A DNA stretch of 64,000 bases from Roseateles_B sp041905785 (GCA_041905785.1 JAYRKJ010000013.1:107055-171054); one strand, 5' to 3'. Positions 32,425 through 41,757 are shown, numbered from the stretch's first letter. The notes: generated from the letters alone by a model not told the origin. Program-made: numbers and translations.

Positions 32425-34296
32425 ATGAATGAAGCCGTCATCCACCTGCATCCGGCCGGCCCGCTGCTGGCCCTGGTCGGCAATCCGAACTGCGGCAAGA
32501 CCGCCCTCTTCAACCGCCTGACCGGCAGCCGCCAGAAGGTGGCCAACTACGCCGGCGTCACCGTCGAACGCAAGGAAGGCCGGGTCCAGACGCCGCAGGG
32601 CAAGAGCCTGCGCCTGCTGGACCTGCCGGGCACCTACAGCCTCTACCCGCGCTCGCCGGACGAACGCGTCACCTGCGACGTGCTGGCCGGACGCGCGGCC
32701 GGCGAGAAGCGGCCTGACCTGGTCGTCTGCGTGCTGGACGCCACCAATCTGCGCCGCAACCTGCGCCTGGTACTGGCCGTGCAGCGCATGGGCCTGCCCT
32801 GCGTCGTCGCGCTGAACATGGCCGACCTGGCAGCCAAGCGCGGACTGAACATCGATGCCGACAAGCTCGCGCGCGCCCTGGGCGTGCCCGTGCTGCGCAC
32901 CGTGGCCACCCGGGGCGAAGGCCTGGACGAGCTGCGCGAGCTGCTGGGCCAGCGCGAGCACTGGCCCGAAGTGCCGCCGCAGGGCGAACCCAGCACGGAC
33001 CCGCTGGATCAGGCCCGCGTCAACGCCCTCTTGCATGAGCTGGGGCTGGACCAGCAGACGCCGGAACTGCCCAGCGACCAGCTGGACCGCTTCGTGCTGC
33101 ACCCGGTGCTGGGCCCGGTGCTGCTGGCGGTGCTGCTCTTCTTCCTGTTCCAGGCCGTGTTCAGCTGGGCCGAGCCGCCCAAGGACCTGATCGAGTCCGG
33201 CATCGCGTGGCTGGGCGCCCAGGTGGGCGGGCTGATGCCCGAGGGCTGGCTGCGCAGCCTGATCGTGGACGGCTTGATCGCCGGCGTCGGCGGCGTGCTG
33301 GTGTTCCTGCCGCAGATCCTGATCCTGTTCTTCTTCATCCTCGTGCTGGAGGAGTCCGGCTACCTGCCGCGGGCCGCCTTTTTGCTGGACCGCCTCATGG
33401 GCAGCGTGGGCCTATCCGGCCGCAGCTTCATCCCCTTGCTCTCCAGCTTTGCCTGCGCCATCCCCGGCATCATGGCCACGCGCTCCATCGCCAATCCGCG
33501 CGACCGGCTGGTGACCATCCTGATCGCGCCCATGATGACCTGCTCGGCGCGCCTGCCGGTCTATGCGCTGCTGATCGGCGCTTTCGTCCCGCAACGGACG
33601 CTGTGGGGCGGCATCCAGCTGCAGGGGTTGGTGCTGTTCGTGCTGTACCTGGCGGGCATCGTCGGCGCCATGGCCGTGGCCTGGGTGCTCAAGCGCTTCA
33701 CCAGCGGCCAGCAGACCCGGCCGCTGATGATGGAGCTGCCCAGCTACCACTGGCCGCATCCGCGCAATATCGCCATCGGCCTGTGGCAGCGCGCGGTGAT
33801 CTTCCTGCGGCGGGTGGGCGGCATCATCCTGGTCCTGACCCTGCTGTTGTGGCTGCTGGCCAGCTTCCCTGGCCCGCCCGAGGGCGCCACGGGGCCGGCC
33901 ATCCAGTACAGCTTTGCCGGCATGCTGGGCCGCGGCCTGGCCGTGATCTTCGAGCCCATCGGCTTCAACTGGCAGATCAGCCTGGCCCTGGTGCCGGGGC
34001 TGGCCGCACGCGAGATCGCGATCAGTGCCCTGGGCACGGTCTATGCCCTGGCTGCCACCGGCGAGGACACGGCGCAAGCCCTGGCCCCGCTGATCGCCCA
34101 GAGCTGGGGGCTGCCCACGGCCTTCTCGCTGCTGGCCTGGTTCGTCTTCGCCCCGCAGTGCGTGGCCACGCTGGCCGCAGTGCGCCGCGAGACCGGCGGG
34201 CTGAAGATCCCGCTGATCATGGTGGGCTATCTCTTCGGCTTGGCGTATCTGGCGTCCTACATCACGTACCACGTCAGCCGCTGGTGCTTGAGTTGA
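32425..34296 (+). CDS. feoB: Ferrous iron transporter B
   Basis: 623 residues from the ATG at 32425; an upstream in-frame ATG at 32362 would add 21 unconserved residues. The N-terminal GTPase domain has all motifs: G1 GNPNCGKT, G2 in VANYAGVTVERK, G3 DLPGTYSL and G4 NMAD. It is followed by the helical GDI-like spacer and a membrane domain with the two Gate regions (LPRAAFLLDRLMGSVGLSGRSFIPLLSSFACAIPG region and the later LAAREIAISALGTVY). It moves Fe(II) across the inner membrane. At ~620 residues it is shorter than E. coli FeoB, as is usual in many betaproteobacteria. Confidence 0.95.
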   Translation: MNEAVIHLHPAGPLLALVGNPNCGKTALFNRLTGSRQKVANYAGVTVERKEGRVQTPQGKSLRLLDLPGTYSLYPRSPDERVTCDVLAGRAAGEKRPDLVVCVLDATNLRRNLRLVLAVQRMGLPCVVALNMADLAAKRGLNIDADKLARALGVPVLRTVATRGEGLDELRELLGQREHWPEVPPQGEPSTDPLDQARVNALLHELGLDQQTPELPSDQLDRFVLHPVLGPVLLAVLLFFLFQAVFSWAEPPKDLIESGIAWLGAQVGGLMPEGWLRSLIVDGLIAGVGGVLVFLPQILILFFFILVLEESGYLPRAAFLLDRLMGSVGLSGRSFIPLLSSFACAIPGIMATRSIANPRDRLVTILIAPMMTCSARLPVYALLIGAFVPQRTLWGGIQLQGLVLFVLYLAGIVGAMAVAWVLKRFTSGQQTRPLMMELPSYHWPHPRNIAIGLWQRAVIFLRRVGGIILVLTLLLWLLASFPGPPEGATGPAIQYSFAGMLGRGLAVIFEPIGFNWQISLALVPGLAAREIAISALGTVYALAATGEDTAQALAPLIAQSWGLPTAFSLLAWFVFAPQCVATLAAVRRETGGLKIPLIMVGYLFGLAYLASYITYHVSRWCLS

Positions 34297-34311
34297 TCCT
34301 CCTGCGGCCTT

Positions 34312-34331
34312 CGGCGCCATGCCGGCCGCAG
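34312..34331. terminator. Hairpin after feoB
   Basis: Inverted repeat CTGCGGCC (34312-34319) and GGCCGCAG (34324-34331), 16-35 bp after the feoB stop. Stable stem but no T-run, so it may act as a factor-dependent terminator or RNA-stabilising structure. Confidence 0.4.
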
Positions 34332-34408
34332 CAGGCCGGCGGCCTGGTCCTTCGGCAGACGCAAACGGCATGCCCGCTGTGTTCGGCATCAGCCCCCCAA
34401 GGGAGCAG

Positions 34409-34441
34409 GCCCGCAGGACCGGCGAGGCCGGATCCTCGGGC
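34409..34441. repeat. REP-like GC-rich element, copy after feoB
   Basis: A 33-bp stretch (GCCCGCAGGACC ... GGATCCTCGGGC) closely matches 63789-63821 near the right edge of the window and, inverted, 63932-63964. It contains internal CCGG palindromes. Found only between genes, as expected of a REP-like element. Confidence 0.6.
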
Positions 34442-34463
34442 GCCGTGAGCTAGCGGCGGTGGC

Positions 34464-34883
34464 TTAGAACGCCGCTTTGATCAGCGCCGCCAACTGGGCG
34501 TCGCTGACGGGCTTTGACCTGTTCAGGACGTCCGGCGTCGCGCAGACGGCGCTGCCACCGGATTTCGCGCAGACGCTTCGAATTTCCATGTACTGGAACG
34601 CGTCGGCGCCCAGCGCGGGGAACGGCTGCATATGGATGCCCGTCACGGACTTCCACATCGCGAACTGGTCGGCAGACGCCAGGCGCAGCGTCAGCACCTC
34701 AATGCCCTGAGCGTCCTGGTAGACCACGTCCGTCGCCTTGAGTCCGCGCGCAGAGATTGGCCGAACGGTGTGCTTCACGGACGGCAGGCCGAGTATCTTG
34801 GCGACCGTGGCATCCGGGACTTCGCCGCTGAAGGCCGGCAGGGAAAGAAGGCTGAGACTCAAGGCAAGGCTGGTGATCTTCAT
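34464..34883 (-). CDS. Small secreted protein of unknown function
   Basis: 139 residues from the ATG at 34883, the first residue of a Sec signal peptide (MKITSLALSLSLLSLPAFSG). The mature protein has two Cys (SVCAKSGG, VCATPDV) that could form a disulfide, and a strand-rich middle (VVYQDAQGIEVLTLRLASADQF). It ends in a helix (SDAQLAALIKAAF). I do not recognise a family. Likely periplasmic. It is convergent with feoB and transcribed away from a repeat-rich gap. Confidence 0.65.
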   Translation of the reverse strand: MKITSLALSLSLLSLPAFSGEVPDATVAKILGLPSVKHTVRPISARGLKATDVVYQDAQGIEVLTLRLASADQFAMWKSVTGIHMQPFPALGADAFQYMEIRSVCAKSGGSAVCATPDVLNRSKPVSDAQLAALIKAAF

Positions 34884-34940
34884 CGGTTCTCGTTTCAGGT
34901 GTGCAATGGATTCTTGACCCGTGTAATGACGACGCGGCAC

Positions 34941-34980
34941 GGGGTGTCAGGTCTTGCCCAGGGCCTTGAGACCTGACCCC
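34941..34980. repeat. Inverted repeat containing the TCAGGTCTTGC motif
   Basis: GGGGTGTCAGGTCT (34941-34954) pairs with AGACCTGACCCC (34969-34980), a 12-bp stem with a 2-nt bulge. The left arm contains TCAGGTCTTGC, an 11-mer also present at 21084-21094, 45310-45320 and, inverted, 58875-58885. Confidence 0.65.
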
Positions 34981-35030
34981 GAGCACCGGCATCGACAAAG
35001 GGCAGGACTGAGTCGTCGCGGCGGCAACGC

Positions 35031-35065
35031 GGCACGGCACGGCACGGCACGGCATGGCATGGCAT
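35031..35065. repeat. Pentanucleotide tract (GGCAC)4(GGCAT)3
   Basis: Seven perfect 5-bp units, four GGCAC then three GGCAT, in the gap between the small secreted protein and prsT. Possible slippage hotspot; no gene spans it. Confidence 0.85.
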
Positions 35066-35127
35066 GGCGTAACGACAGCTCGGAAGTCGGCGCTGACCGC
35101 GCCCACACGTCGACGATCACCCTGGGC

Positions 35128-35166
35128 GACTGGCTGCAGTGACTGGCTACAGCGACTGGCTTCAGC
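35128..35166. repeat. Three 13-bp tandem repeats GACTGGCTnCAGn
   Basis: Units at 35128-35140, 35141-35153 and 35154-35166, with a partial fourth (GATTGGC) after them. The last full unit overlaps the prsT stop codon (35162-35164). Confidence 0.75.
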
Positions 35167-37954
35167 GATTGGCCTCCGCCAGCAGCTTGTTGACCTCGTC
35201 CTGCTGACCGAAGTCCTTGCCCAGCTTGCTGAGCTGCTGCAGTTCCTGGCGTGCGGCGGACTTCTCGCCCGCACCAAGCAGGTAGCGGGCCAGCGCCAGG
35301 CGGTAGGCCGGCATGTCCGGCGCCTGCTGCACGACCTTGCGCTGCATCTCCAGCGCCTGCTTGGCCTGGCCTTCTGCAGCCAGGGCGCTGGCGTAGGTGT
35401 CCATCACGGCCGGCTGCTCGGGTGCCAGGGCCAGGGCTTTTTGCGCGTAATCCAGGGCGCCGGGCTTTTTCTGCGTGCTGAGCAGCCAGGCCATGTTGTT
35501 GAGAGCGCCGACCAGGTCCTGGCGCTTGGCCAGCAGCGCCCGGTAGTGCTTCTCGGCGCCGGCAAAGTCACCGCTGGCCAGCGCAAGGTCGGCCAGGTAG
35601 AGGCCGAAGGTGATGTCCTCGGGATGGCTCTTGAGCCAGCCCTCGGCAAAGCTGTCGGCCTCCGCGGTGCGCCGCACCTTGCGCAGCAGGGCATGCATGC
35701 GCAGCGGCGCCTCGCCCGGGTTGTCCAGGCTCAGGGCTTTGCGCATGGCAGCCAGCGCGGGTTCCGTCGAACCCAGCTCCTGCTGGACGATGCCCTCGGC
35801 CAGATAGCCGGCCGCGGCCTTGGGATGGCGGCGCTGCAAGTCCATGGCCAAGGCCAAGGCCTCCTTCGGGCGCTTGAGCTGCAGCTCGACCTGGATGGCC
35901 ATGGCACGCCCCTGCAGGTCGTCGGGCTTGATGTCCAGCAGCTTCTTGAGCTCACGCTGCGCCGCCTGGAAATCCTTGTTGATCATCAGCACGCCCGCCG
36001 TACCCAGCTGCCCGACGCCGGATTCGGGCATCAGCGAGGTGATCTTGCCGAAGGTGCTCAGTGCCTGGCCGTTCTCGCCCGCGGCCAATTGCGCCCGCGC
36101 AAGGCGCTCCATCAGCTCGATGTTGTTCGGAATGGCGGCGACCGCCGCCTGCGCGGTGTTGAGCGTGAGTTTGGCATCCCGGCCGGCCAGCAGCACGTCC
36201 AGCTGCATCTGGCGCGCCAGGGCGTCGTTGGGATCGACGCGCACGGCCTCGTTGAGCGTCTTGAGCACCTGGTCATGCGGCTTGCCCAGTTGGGCATCGA
36301 ACTCCGCAAGCGCACGCAGGGCCTGCGAATTCTTGGGGTTGTCCTTGATGTAGGCCTCCAGGCGGGCTCGCGCCTGGTCCGGCTTCTTCTCGTTGACGTC
36401 GAGGGTCACCAGGCCGCCCACCGCAAGCAGCAGCTTGGGGTCCTTCTTGAGCACGGCCTCGAAGGACTTGCGGGCTTCGGTCAGATTGCCCTGGACCAGC
36501 TGCACCCGGCCGCGCAGCAGCGGCACGTCCACGGAATCCGGCTGTTTGCGCTCCAGCGCTTCGATGGCCTTGAGCGCGCCGGCATAGTCGCGCCGGCCCG
36601 CCAGGGCGCTGATCAGGGCCAGGTCCACACCCGTTCCCTTGTCATTCGCGGCAATGCTGCTCAGCTCGGCAAGCGCGGATTCCGACGCGCCGCCGCCGAG
36701 CTGGCCGATGGCCAAGGCGGCGCGATAGCGCTGGTCGTCCGGACGGATGGCCGCCGCGCGCTTGAAATAGTCCTCGGCCGACTTCTGCTCGCCCAGCAAC
36801 AGGCTGGCCTGGCCGGCCAGCGCCAGGGCCTCGCTGTCCTTGCTGCCGCTTTCCAGCAGGGGCTTCAGCGTCAGCAAGGCCTTGGCAGGCTGGCGCAGCT
36901 TGATCAAGGCCTGTGCGTGCTGGTAGCGCAATTGCGAGGACTGGGGCGCCAAGGCCACCGCCTTGGCCGCCAGGGCCTCGGCCTCGCTGTAGTTGCCCAG
37001 CCGGGCTTCCGCCATCGCGGCCATGCTCAGCAGGCCCAGGTGCTCGGGCGCGGCGCGGCGCAAGGCCTGCACCAGCTCCTTGGCACGGCTGTAGTTGCCG
37101 GCAGCCAACTCGACCTTGGCTTCCAGCAGGGCCACCCTGCCGCCGGACACCCCGGCCTTCTTCATTGCCGCCAGCTGCTGGCGGGCGGCCTCCACGTCGT
37201 TGCGGGCCAGGGCCATGCCCAGCAGCGCGTCATGGGCGTCGAACTGGTCCGGGCGCACCACCAGCAACTGCTGGAAGGTCTTGGCGGCCTGCTCGGCCTG
37301 GTTCAGCGCGCGCAGCTGCAGCTGGGCCTTGAACAACAGGGCGTTCACCGACTTGGGATGGGTCTTGAGCAGCTCGTCCAGTCTCTGCACCGCCTGATCG
37401 AAGGCCAGTTGGCTGGACAGGATGCGGGCCTGCGCCAGATTGGCCTGCTCAGAGGCGGGATCGTTCGCCAAGGCGGCATCGGCGAGCTGGCGGGCGCGCT
37501 CCGCATCCCCGGTGCCCAGCGCAGCGGCGCTGAGGTGCGCATCCAGTGCGGCCTGGGCGGACTTGTCGGACAAGCGGACCGAGCCGTAGTCGCTGAGCAC
37601 CTTCTTCATCTGCCCCTGGCCCAACATCACCTGGGCCAGCAGGGGCAGCACCTGTTCCTGCGGATGCTTGTACTCCAGGGCGCGTCGCAGCTCGATCTCG
37701 GCATTGGCCGCCTCGCCGCTCTCGAACAGGGCTTTGCCCAGCAGGAAGCGGCCTTCCGGATTGGCCGGATTCTTCTGCAGGAGGTTCTTCAGCTCGATGG
37801 TGGCCGTCTTGGCGTCCTGCTGCTGCAGGGCCGTCTTGGCGGACGCCATCAACTCTTCCTCGCTCTTGCCCCCGCAGGCGGCCAGCAGGCTCACGCTCAG
37901 GACGACGGGAAGGGCCAGGCGATGGGTGCGCAGTGTCAAGTCACGCAGTTTCAA
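35162..37954 (-). CDS. prsT: PEP-CTERM system TPR-repeat lipoprotein PrsT, TTG start
   Basis: 930 residues. The start codon is TTG at 37954, preceded by CGGAGA about 6 bp away. The first internal ATG falls after the signal peptide, so TTG is the only start that preserves it. The signal peptide ends in a lipobox (LLAAC, lipidated Cys27). The rest is a long series of TPR repeats (ALEYKHPQEQVLPLLAQVML and many AxxLAxxGxxxxA units), matching the PEP-CTERM/exosortase-associated TPR lipoprotein family. In other bacteria PrsT sits with exosortase and exopolysaccharide genes. Here no exosortase or PEP-CTERM protein is visible, so it acts with components elsewhere or has an independent role. Confidence 0.88.
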   Translation of the reverse strand: MKLRDLTLRTHRLALPVVLSVSLLAACGGKSEEELMASAKTALQQQDAKTATIELKNLLQKNPANPEGRFLLGKALFESGEAANAEIELRRALEYKHPQEQVLPLLAQVMLGQGQMKKVLSDYGSVRLSDKSAQAALDAHLSAAALGTGDAERARQLADAALANDPASEQANLAQARILSSQLAFDQAVQRLDELLKTHPKSVNALLFKAQLQLRALNQAEQAAKTFQQLLVVRPDQFDAHDALLGMALARNDVEAARQQLAAMKKAGVSGGRVALLEAKVELAAGNYSRAKELVQALRRAAPEHLGLLSMAAMAEARLGNYSEAEALAAKAVALAPQSSQLRYQHAQALIKLRQPAKALLTLKPLLESGSKDSEALALAGQASLLLGEQKSAEDYFKRAAAIRPDDQRYRAALAIGQLGGGASESALAELSSIAANDKGTGVDLALISALAGRRDYAGALKAIEALERKQPDSVDVPLLRGRVQLVQGNLTEARKSFEAVLKKDPKLLLAVGGLVTLDVNEKKPDQARARLEAYIKDNPKNSQALRALAEFDAQLGKPHDQVLKTLNEAVRVDPNDALARQMQLDVLLAGRDAKLTLNTAQAAVAAIPNNIELMERLARAQLAAGENGQALSTFGKITSLMPESGVGQLGTAGVLMINKDFQAAQRELKKLLDIKPDDLQGRAMAIQVELQLKRPKEALALAMDLQRRHPKAAAGYLAEGIVQQELGSTEPALAAMRKALSLDNPGEAPLRMHALLRKVRRTAEADSFAEGWLKSHPEDITFGLYLADLALASGDFAGAEKHYRALLAKRQDLVGALNNMAWLLSTQKKPGALDYAQKALALAPEQPAVMDTYASALAAEGQAKQALEMQRKVVQQAPDMPAYRLALARYLLGAGEKSAARQELQQLSKLGKDFGQQDEVNKLLAEANR

Positions 37955-38079
37955 GTGAAGTCTCCGAAGGTTTGCGGCGGGATCATGCCCCCAAGCGTCA
38001 AAGTTTGCAGCAGGGACACCCCCACAGTCGCAGGGGCGAAACCGGTGCCGTCGCCAGCGCCGGATCGGCTCGCAGGGGG

Positions 38080-39531
38080 TTACAACGGTGGGGCGATGGA
38101 CTCCGCGTAGTCATACAGCGCCCCCAGAATGCCCTGGCTGCGTTCGTCCTCGGCCCGCTCACCCAGCGTGTCGATGCGTTCGAAGAAGGCGCTGAGGCTC
38201 AGCGCGCCGGCCTCGCCGCCGTGCAGCCGGGCTGCGCAGTGCTGCTGCCAGCGCGCCTGCTCGGCCTCGCTCAGGCTGCCAGGGAAATTGCGGGCGCGGT
38301 AGCGGAACAACAGCTCTTCCAGGCGACCGTCCTCGAAAGCGATGCGGCCGGCGGCCACCCGCTGGGCCAGTGCGTCGCCGTCCAGCGTGCGCAGCCGCTG
38401 CAGCTGGCGCCGGTCTTCCTGGCTCAGGAAGCCGCCATAGAGGTCTTCATCGACGTCCAACGGCGCCAGGGACTCGCGCTGGTAGACGCGGGCCCACAGC
38501 CCGGTCAGCGCCGCCCCCTTCTCGGCCAGCAGGGCGGCGTGGGCCAGGGCCCGGGTCTTGTCCAGGCCCCAGCGCTGCGCGGTGGCGTCATTGACCGTCG
38601 CCAGGTTGCCGATGACCACGGGGGACTTGTTGATGTGCAGGGTCTTGATGGGCAGTCTGGCCTGCCCCTCGGGCAGCTCGGCCTGGCGGGTGAAAAGCCG
38701 GGCGCGAACGGCCTCGGCATCCAGTTCGAACAGCTCGGTGGGGTCATGGGCCAGATCCCAGACGATCAGCTCGTTCTTGTTGCTCGGATGCGCGGCCAGC
38801 GGCCACACCAGGGCCAGGCAGCCGCGCTCCACGCCGTACATGCCCGAGATGTGCCAGAAGGGCCGATTCACGCCGATTTCGGCCCAGACCGCATCCTTCT
38901 TGCGCAGCTTCAGGCAGAAGTCAAAGAGCCGCGGCTGCTGCTGGCGCACCAGGCGCGCCAGGGCGATGGTGGCCCGCACGTCCGACACCGCGTCGTGCGC
39001 CTGCTCATGAGCCAGGCCGTTTGCGCGGCTCAGGTCCTCGAGCTTGAAGGAGACGCGGCCATCCTCGTGTTGCGGCCATTCGATACCCTCGGGCCGCAGC
39101 GCATAGGTGCAGCGCAGCACGTCCAGCAGGTCCCAGCGTCCGCATTCGTTCTGCCATTCGCGGGCATAGGGATCGATGAGGTTGCGCCAAAAGAGGAAGC
39201 GGGTCACCTCGTCATCGAAGCGCAGGGTGTTGTAGCCCACGCCCACGGTGCCCGGCTGCGCCAGCGCGGCCTCGATCTGCGCGGCAAACTCGCGCTCCGG
39301 CAGCCCCTGGGCCTGGCAATGTTGGGGCAGGATGCCGGTGAGCAGGCAGGACTCGGGGTCGGGCAGGTAGTCCGGCGAGGGCTGGCAGTAAAGCGCCAGC
39401 GGCTCGCCGACCTCGTTCAACTCGGCGTCGGTGCGGATGCCGGCGAACTGCGCGGGGCGGTCATGGCGAGGCACGCGGCCGAAGGTTTCGTAGTCGTGCC
39501 AGAAAAAAGTCATGGAATGCATGGCCGCCAC
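38080..39531 (-). CDS. sbcB: Exodeoxyribonuclease I
   Basis: 483 residues from the ATG at 39531; the ATG at 39513 (MTFFWHDYETFG), nearer the conserved region, is equally possible and neither has a strong ribosome site. DEDDh-type 3'-5' single-strand exonuclease used in recombination and mismatch repair. The catalytic acids are in DYETFG and GYNTLRFDDEV, and the general-base His and last Asp are in HDAVSDVRAT. The C-terminal ExoI SH3-like and helical regions follow (LHINKSPVV, RARNFPGSL). Length agrees with the ~475 of E. coli SbcB. Confidence 0.94.
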   Translation of the reverse strand: MAAMHSMTFFWHDYETFGRVPRHDRPAQFAGIRTDAELNEVGEPLALYCQPSPDYLPDPESCLLTGILPQHCQAQGLPEREFAAQIEAALAQPGTVGVGYNTLRFDDEVTRFLFWRNLIDPYAREWQNECGRWDLLDVLRCTYALRPEGIEWPQHEDGRVSFKLEDLSRANGLAHEQAHDAVSDVRATIALARLVRQQQPRLFDFCLKLRKKDAVWAEIGVNRPFWHISGMYGVERGCLALVWPLAAHPSNKNELIVWDLAHDPTELFELDAEAVRARLFTRQAELPEGQARLPIKTLHINKSPVVIGNLATVNDATAQRWGLDKTRALAHAALLAEKGAALTGLWARVYQRESLAPLDVDEDLYGGFLSQEDRRQLQRLRTLDGDALAQRVAAGRIAFEDGRLEELLFRYRARNFPGSLSEAEQARWQQHCAARLHGGEAGALSLSAFFERIDTLGERAEDERSQGILGALYDYAESIAPPL

Positions 39532-39567
39532 GATACCCGATGACTGGCCCGGCGCCGCGACACCTCA

Positions 39568-41556
39568 TCAGGAAGGCAGCTGAAGCGCCTGCTCGAGAAA
39601 GCGGTCAAGCTCCTCAAACGCCCGGCGACGGTGTGCCGCATTCAGCAGGCTGTGCCCCCCCTGCTCCAGCGTGAGCAGCTTCACCGGCTTCCCGGCCTCC
39701 TGCAAGGCACTGTGCATCCATTTGGAGTGCTCGTAGGGCACCACCAGGTCCGCGGTGCCGTGGACCAGCACTACCGGCACCTGGATGCGTTCGACCAGGC
39801 GCAGGGGCGACGTTTCCGTCAGGCGCTGACGGTCGCTGACGGCATCGCCCACCTGCCGCCGGACAGCCTCTCTGCCCCAGCGGCCGTCATCCGACGCCAT
39901 GCGCACCAGATCCGTCACCGGCGCCATCGCGAAGGCCGCCTTGTAGAGCTTGGGCGTCTTTGCCGCCCCCATCAACGCCGCATAGCCGCCGTAGCTGGCT
40001 CCGACGATCACCACGCGCGCGGGGTCGGCCCATTCCCTGCGCACCAGTTCATGCACACCGTCCTCCAGGTCTTCCTGCATCTCCAGGCCCCAGCGCCGCA
40101 AGCCGGCTTCGAGGTGCTTCTGGCCATAACCCGTGGAACCGCGGTAGTTCAGCTGCATGACCAGGCAGCCCCGGTCGGCCATGAACGCGGCCCAGACATC
40201 CATCAGGTGGCTGTCCCGTGCCTGGGGGCCGCCGTGCGGATAGACCACCAGGGGCAGATTCTTGGCGCCCTGGCGCCCGGGCGGCCAGGTCAGGAAGGCC
40301 TCCAGCGGCAGCCCGTCCCGGGCAGCGAAGCTGACGGCGGTACGCTTGCCCAGCTTCACGTCCTCAAGCTCTGGATAGGCGCTGGCCAGCTGCGTCATGC
40401 TTGGCGGATCGACCAACTGGGCGGTATAGATGGTGGTCGGCGCATCGCTGGCAAAGGACATCACGACGAAGGTCTTGCCGTCCTTGCTCGCGTCGTAGAT
40501 GGTGTTGCCCCGCCCCGGCAAGGCATCGTCCAGCTCGCGCTGCCAGGCCACGTAGCGGGGGTCCCAGTAGCTGCGGCTGGAGTCCCCCAGCACCACCGAC
40601 GAAATGCCGACCGCCTCGCCTTTGGCATCGCGCACCAAAGTGCCGTTGAGGTCTCTGTCCGCCAGGGACAGCTTGAGCTTGAGCTGCGGCTGGGTCTCGC
40701 GCAGGTCCATGGTGAAGACTGCACGCAGGCCCTGGTGGTTCTTCGCCACATAGAGCAGGTGGGGATCCAGCCCGAAGCCCAGCGCCTGAATGTTGCCGGA
40801 ATCAAATGGTTTGTTGCGGTGCAGGACGCGCCAGGCACTGGAGTCCGGCTCACAGACCAGGATGTCGTACTGGTCATGGTCTTCGCGCCGGAAGCAGACG
40901 CGGGGGCGCATCTGCTGATCCACGATCCAGCCGGCGACGCCCGTCTTGGAGGGCGCATAAAAGCTGCGCTGGCCGGTATAGGCGTCCACCTTGTAGATGG
41001 CCTTGTCGGCACTATGCTCGGAGGAGTTGAGCCCCACCAGCAGGTGGCGCCCGTCGTCCATGAAGGCGATCACATGGTCCTGGGCGGTGTTGTACTTCAG
41101 GATGCCGGCGACGCCGCCCCTGTCCTTCAGCAGGTTCACGGCATTGCGGCCATCGGCATCAATGCCCATCAGGCGGCGCTCATCCACGTCCAGGTTGCCG
41201 TAGCCCTCGTAGTAGCGCTTGAACGGGAAGCTCAGGCTGAGCACGAGCCGATCGTCGGAGATCCACTCGATCCAGTTGATCCGGAACTCCAGGTTGTCCG
41301 TCGCCAGGACCACCTGAACCTGCCCGCCATTCAGTGCGCGCGTGACCAGCAAGGTGCGGTCTTCGTTGTTGAGCAGCGCGGCAATGCGCCGCCCGTCTGG
41401 CGACAATGCCATGTCGGTCATCAGCGCGCGCCGTGCAAAGGCGGCCACCGGTGTCCTGGCCCGCTCCGCGCTGGGCGCGGCCAGGGCCTGTGCCCAAGGC
41501 CACTGCAGCACGATGCCACCAGCGCCGGCCGCCCACAAACAGTCTCTCCTCTTCAT
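39568..41556 (-). CDS. Prolyl-oligopeptidase-family (S9) serine peptidase, exported
   Basis: 662 residues from the ATG at 41556, which has GGGAGG upstream and begins a Tat-like signal (MKRRDCLWAAGAGG, with Arg-Arg but no full twin-arginine consensus). The N-terminal ~380 residues are a beta-propeller of WD-like repeats (LSPDGRRIAALLNN, DGRHLLVGLNSS). The C-terminal alpha/beta-hydrolase domain has the nucleophile in GASYGGYAAL, the Asp in HGTADLVVP and the His in EQGGHSL, with the oxyanion stretch YPHGGPQARD. This corresponds to the dipeptidyl/acylaminoacyl peptidase branch (S9C-like). Likely periplasmic. Confidence 0.88.
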   Translation of the reverse strand: MKRRDCLWAAGAGGIVLQWPWAQALAAPSAERARTPVAAFARRALMTDMALSPDGRRIAALLNNEDRTLLVTRALNGGQVQVVLATDNLEFRINWIEWISDDRLVLSLSFPFKRYYEGYGNLDVDERRLMGIDADGRNAVNLLKDRGGVAGILKYNTAQDHVIAFMDDGRHLLVGLNSSEHSADKAIYKVDAYTGQRSFYAPSKTGVAGWIVDQQMRPRVCFRREDHDQYDILVCEPDSSAWRVLHRNKPFDSGNIQALGFGLDPHLLYVAKNHQGLRAVFTMDLRETQPQLKLKLSLADRDLNGTLVRDAKGEAVGISSVVLGDSSRSYWDPRYVAWQRELDDALPGRGNTIYDASKDGKTFVVMSFASDAPTTIYTAQLVDPPSMTQLASAYPELEDVKLGKRTAVSFAARDGLPLEAFLTWPPGRQGAKNLPLVVYPHGGPQARDSHLMDVWAAFMADRGCLVMQLNYRGSTGYGQKHLEAGLRRWGLEMQEDLEDGVHELVRREWADPARVVIVGASYGGYAALMGAAKTPKLYKAAFAMAPVTDLVRMASDDGRWGREAVRRQVGDAVSDRQRLTETSPLRLVERIQVPVVLVHGTADLVVPYEHSKWMHSALQEAGKPVKLLTLEQGGHSLLNAAHRRRAFEELDRFLEQALQLPS

Positions 41557-41757
41557 GCCTGCCTCCCTGCAGGGTTCGGTCACGTCATCACGGCGCGCGT
41601 TGGCGGCCGAGCTGTGCTTGCAGCGCCAGTCCGCGGACAGGACCGGGCCTGTCAGCGTCCGGCGCCACTCGAGCTGGCCACAGGCCGCCCGTCCCTCTTG
41701 GTTTTGTGGCGCCCAGCATAATCGAAGCCCGTCATCCCTCTCTTGGCAATCGCCCTA

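Noticed and set aside
35162..37954. Searched neighbours for exosortase or PEP-CTERM proteins
   Set aside because: No PEP-motif C-termini or exosortase-like membrane protein found in the window.
35054..38110. 1018-residue + strand frame opposite prsT
   Set aside because: Antisense to a complete TPR lipoprotein; Gln/Leu/Gly-rich shadow.
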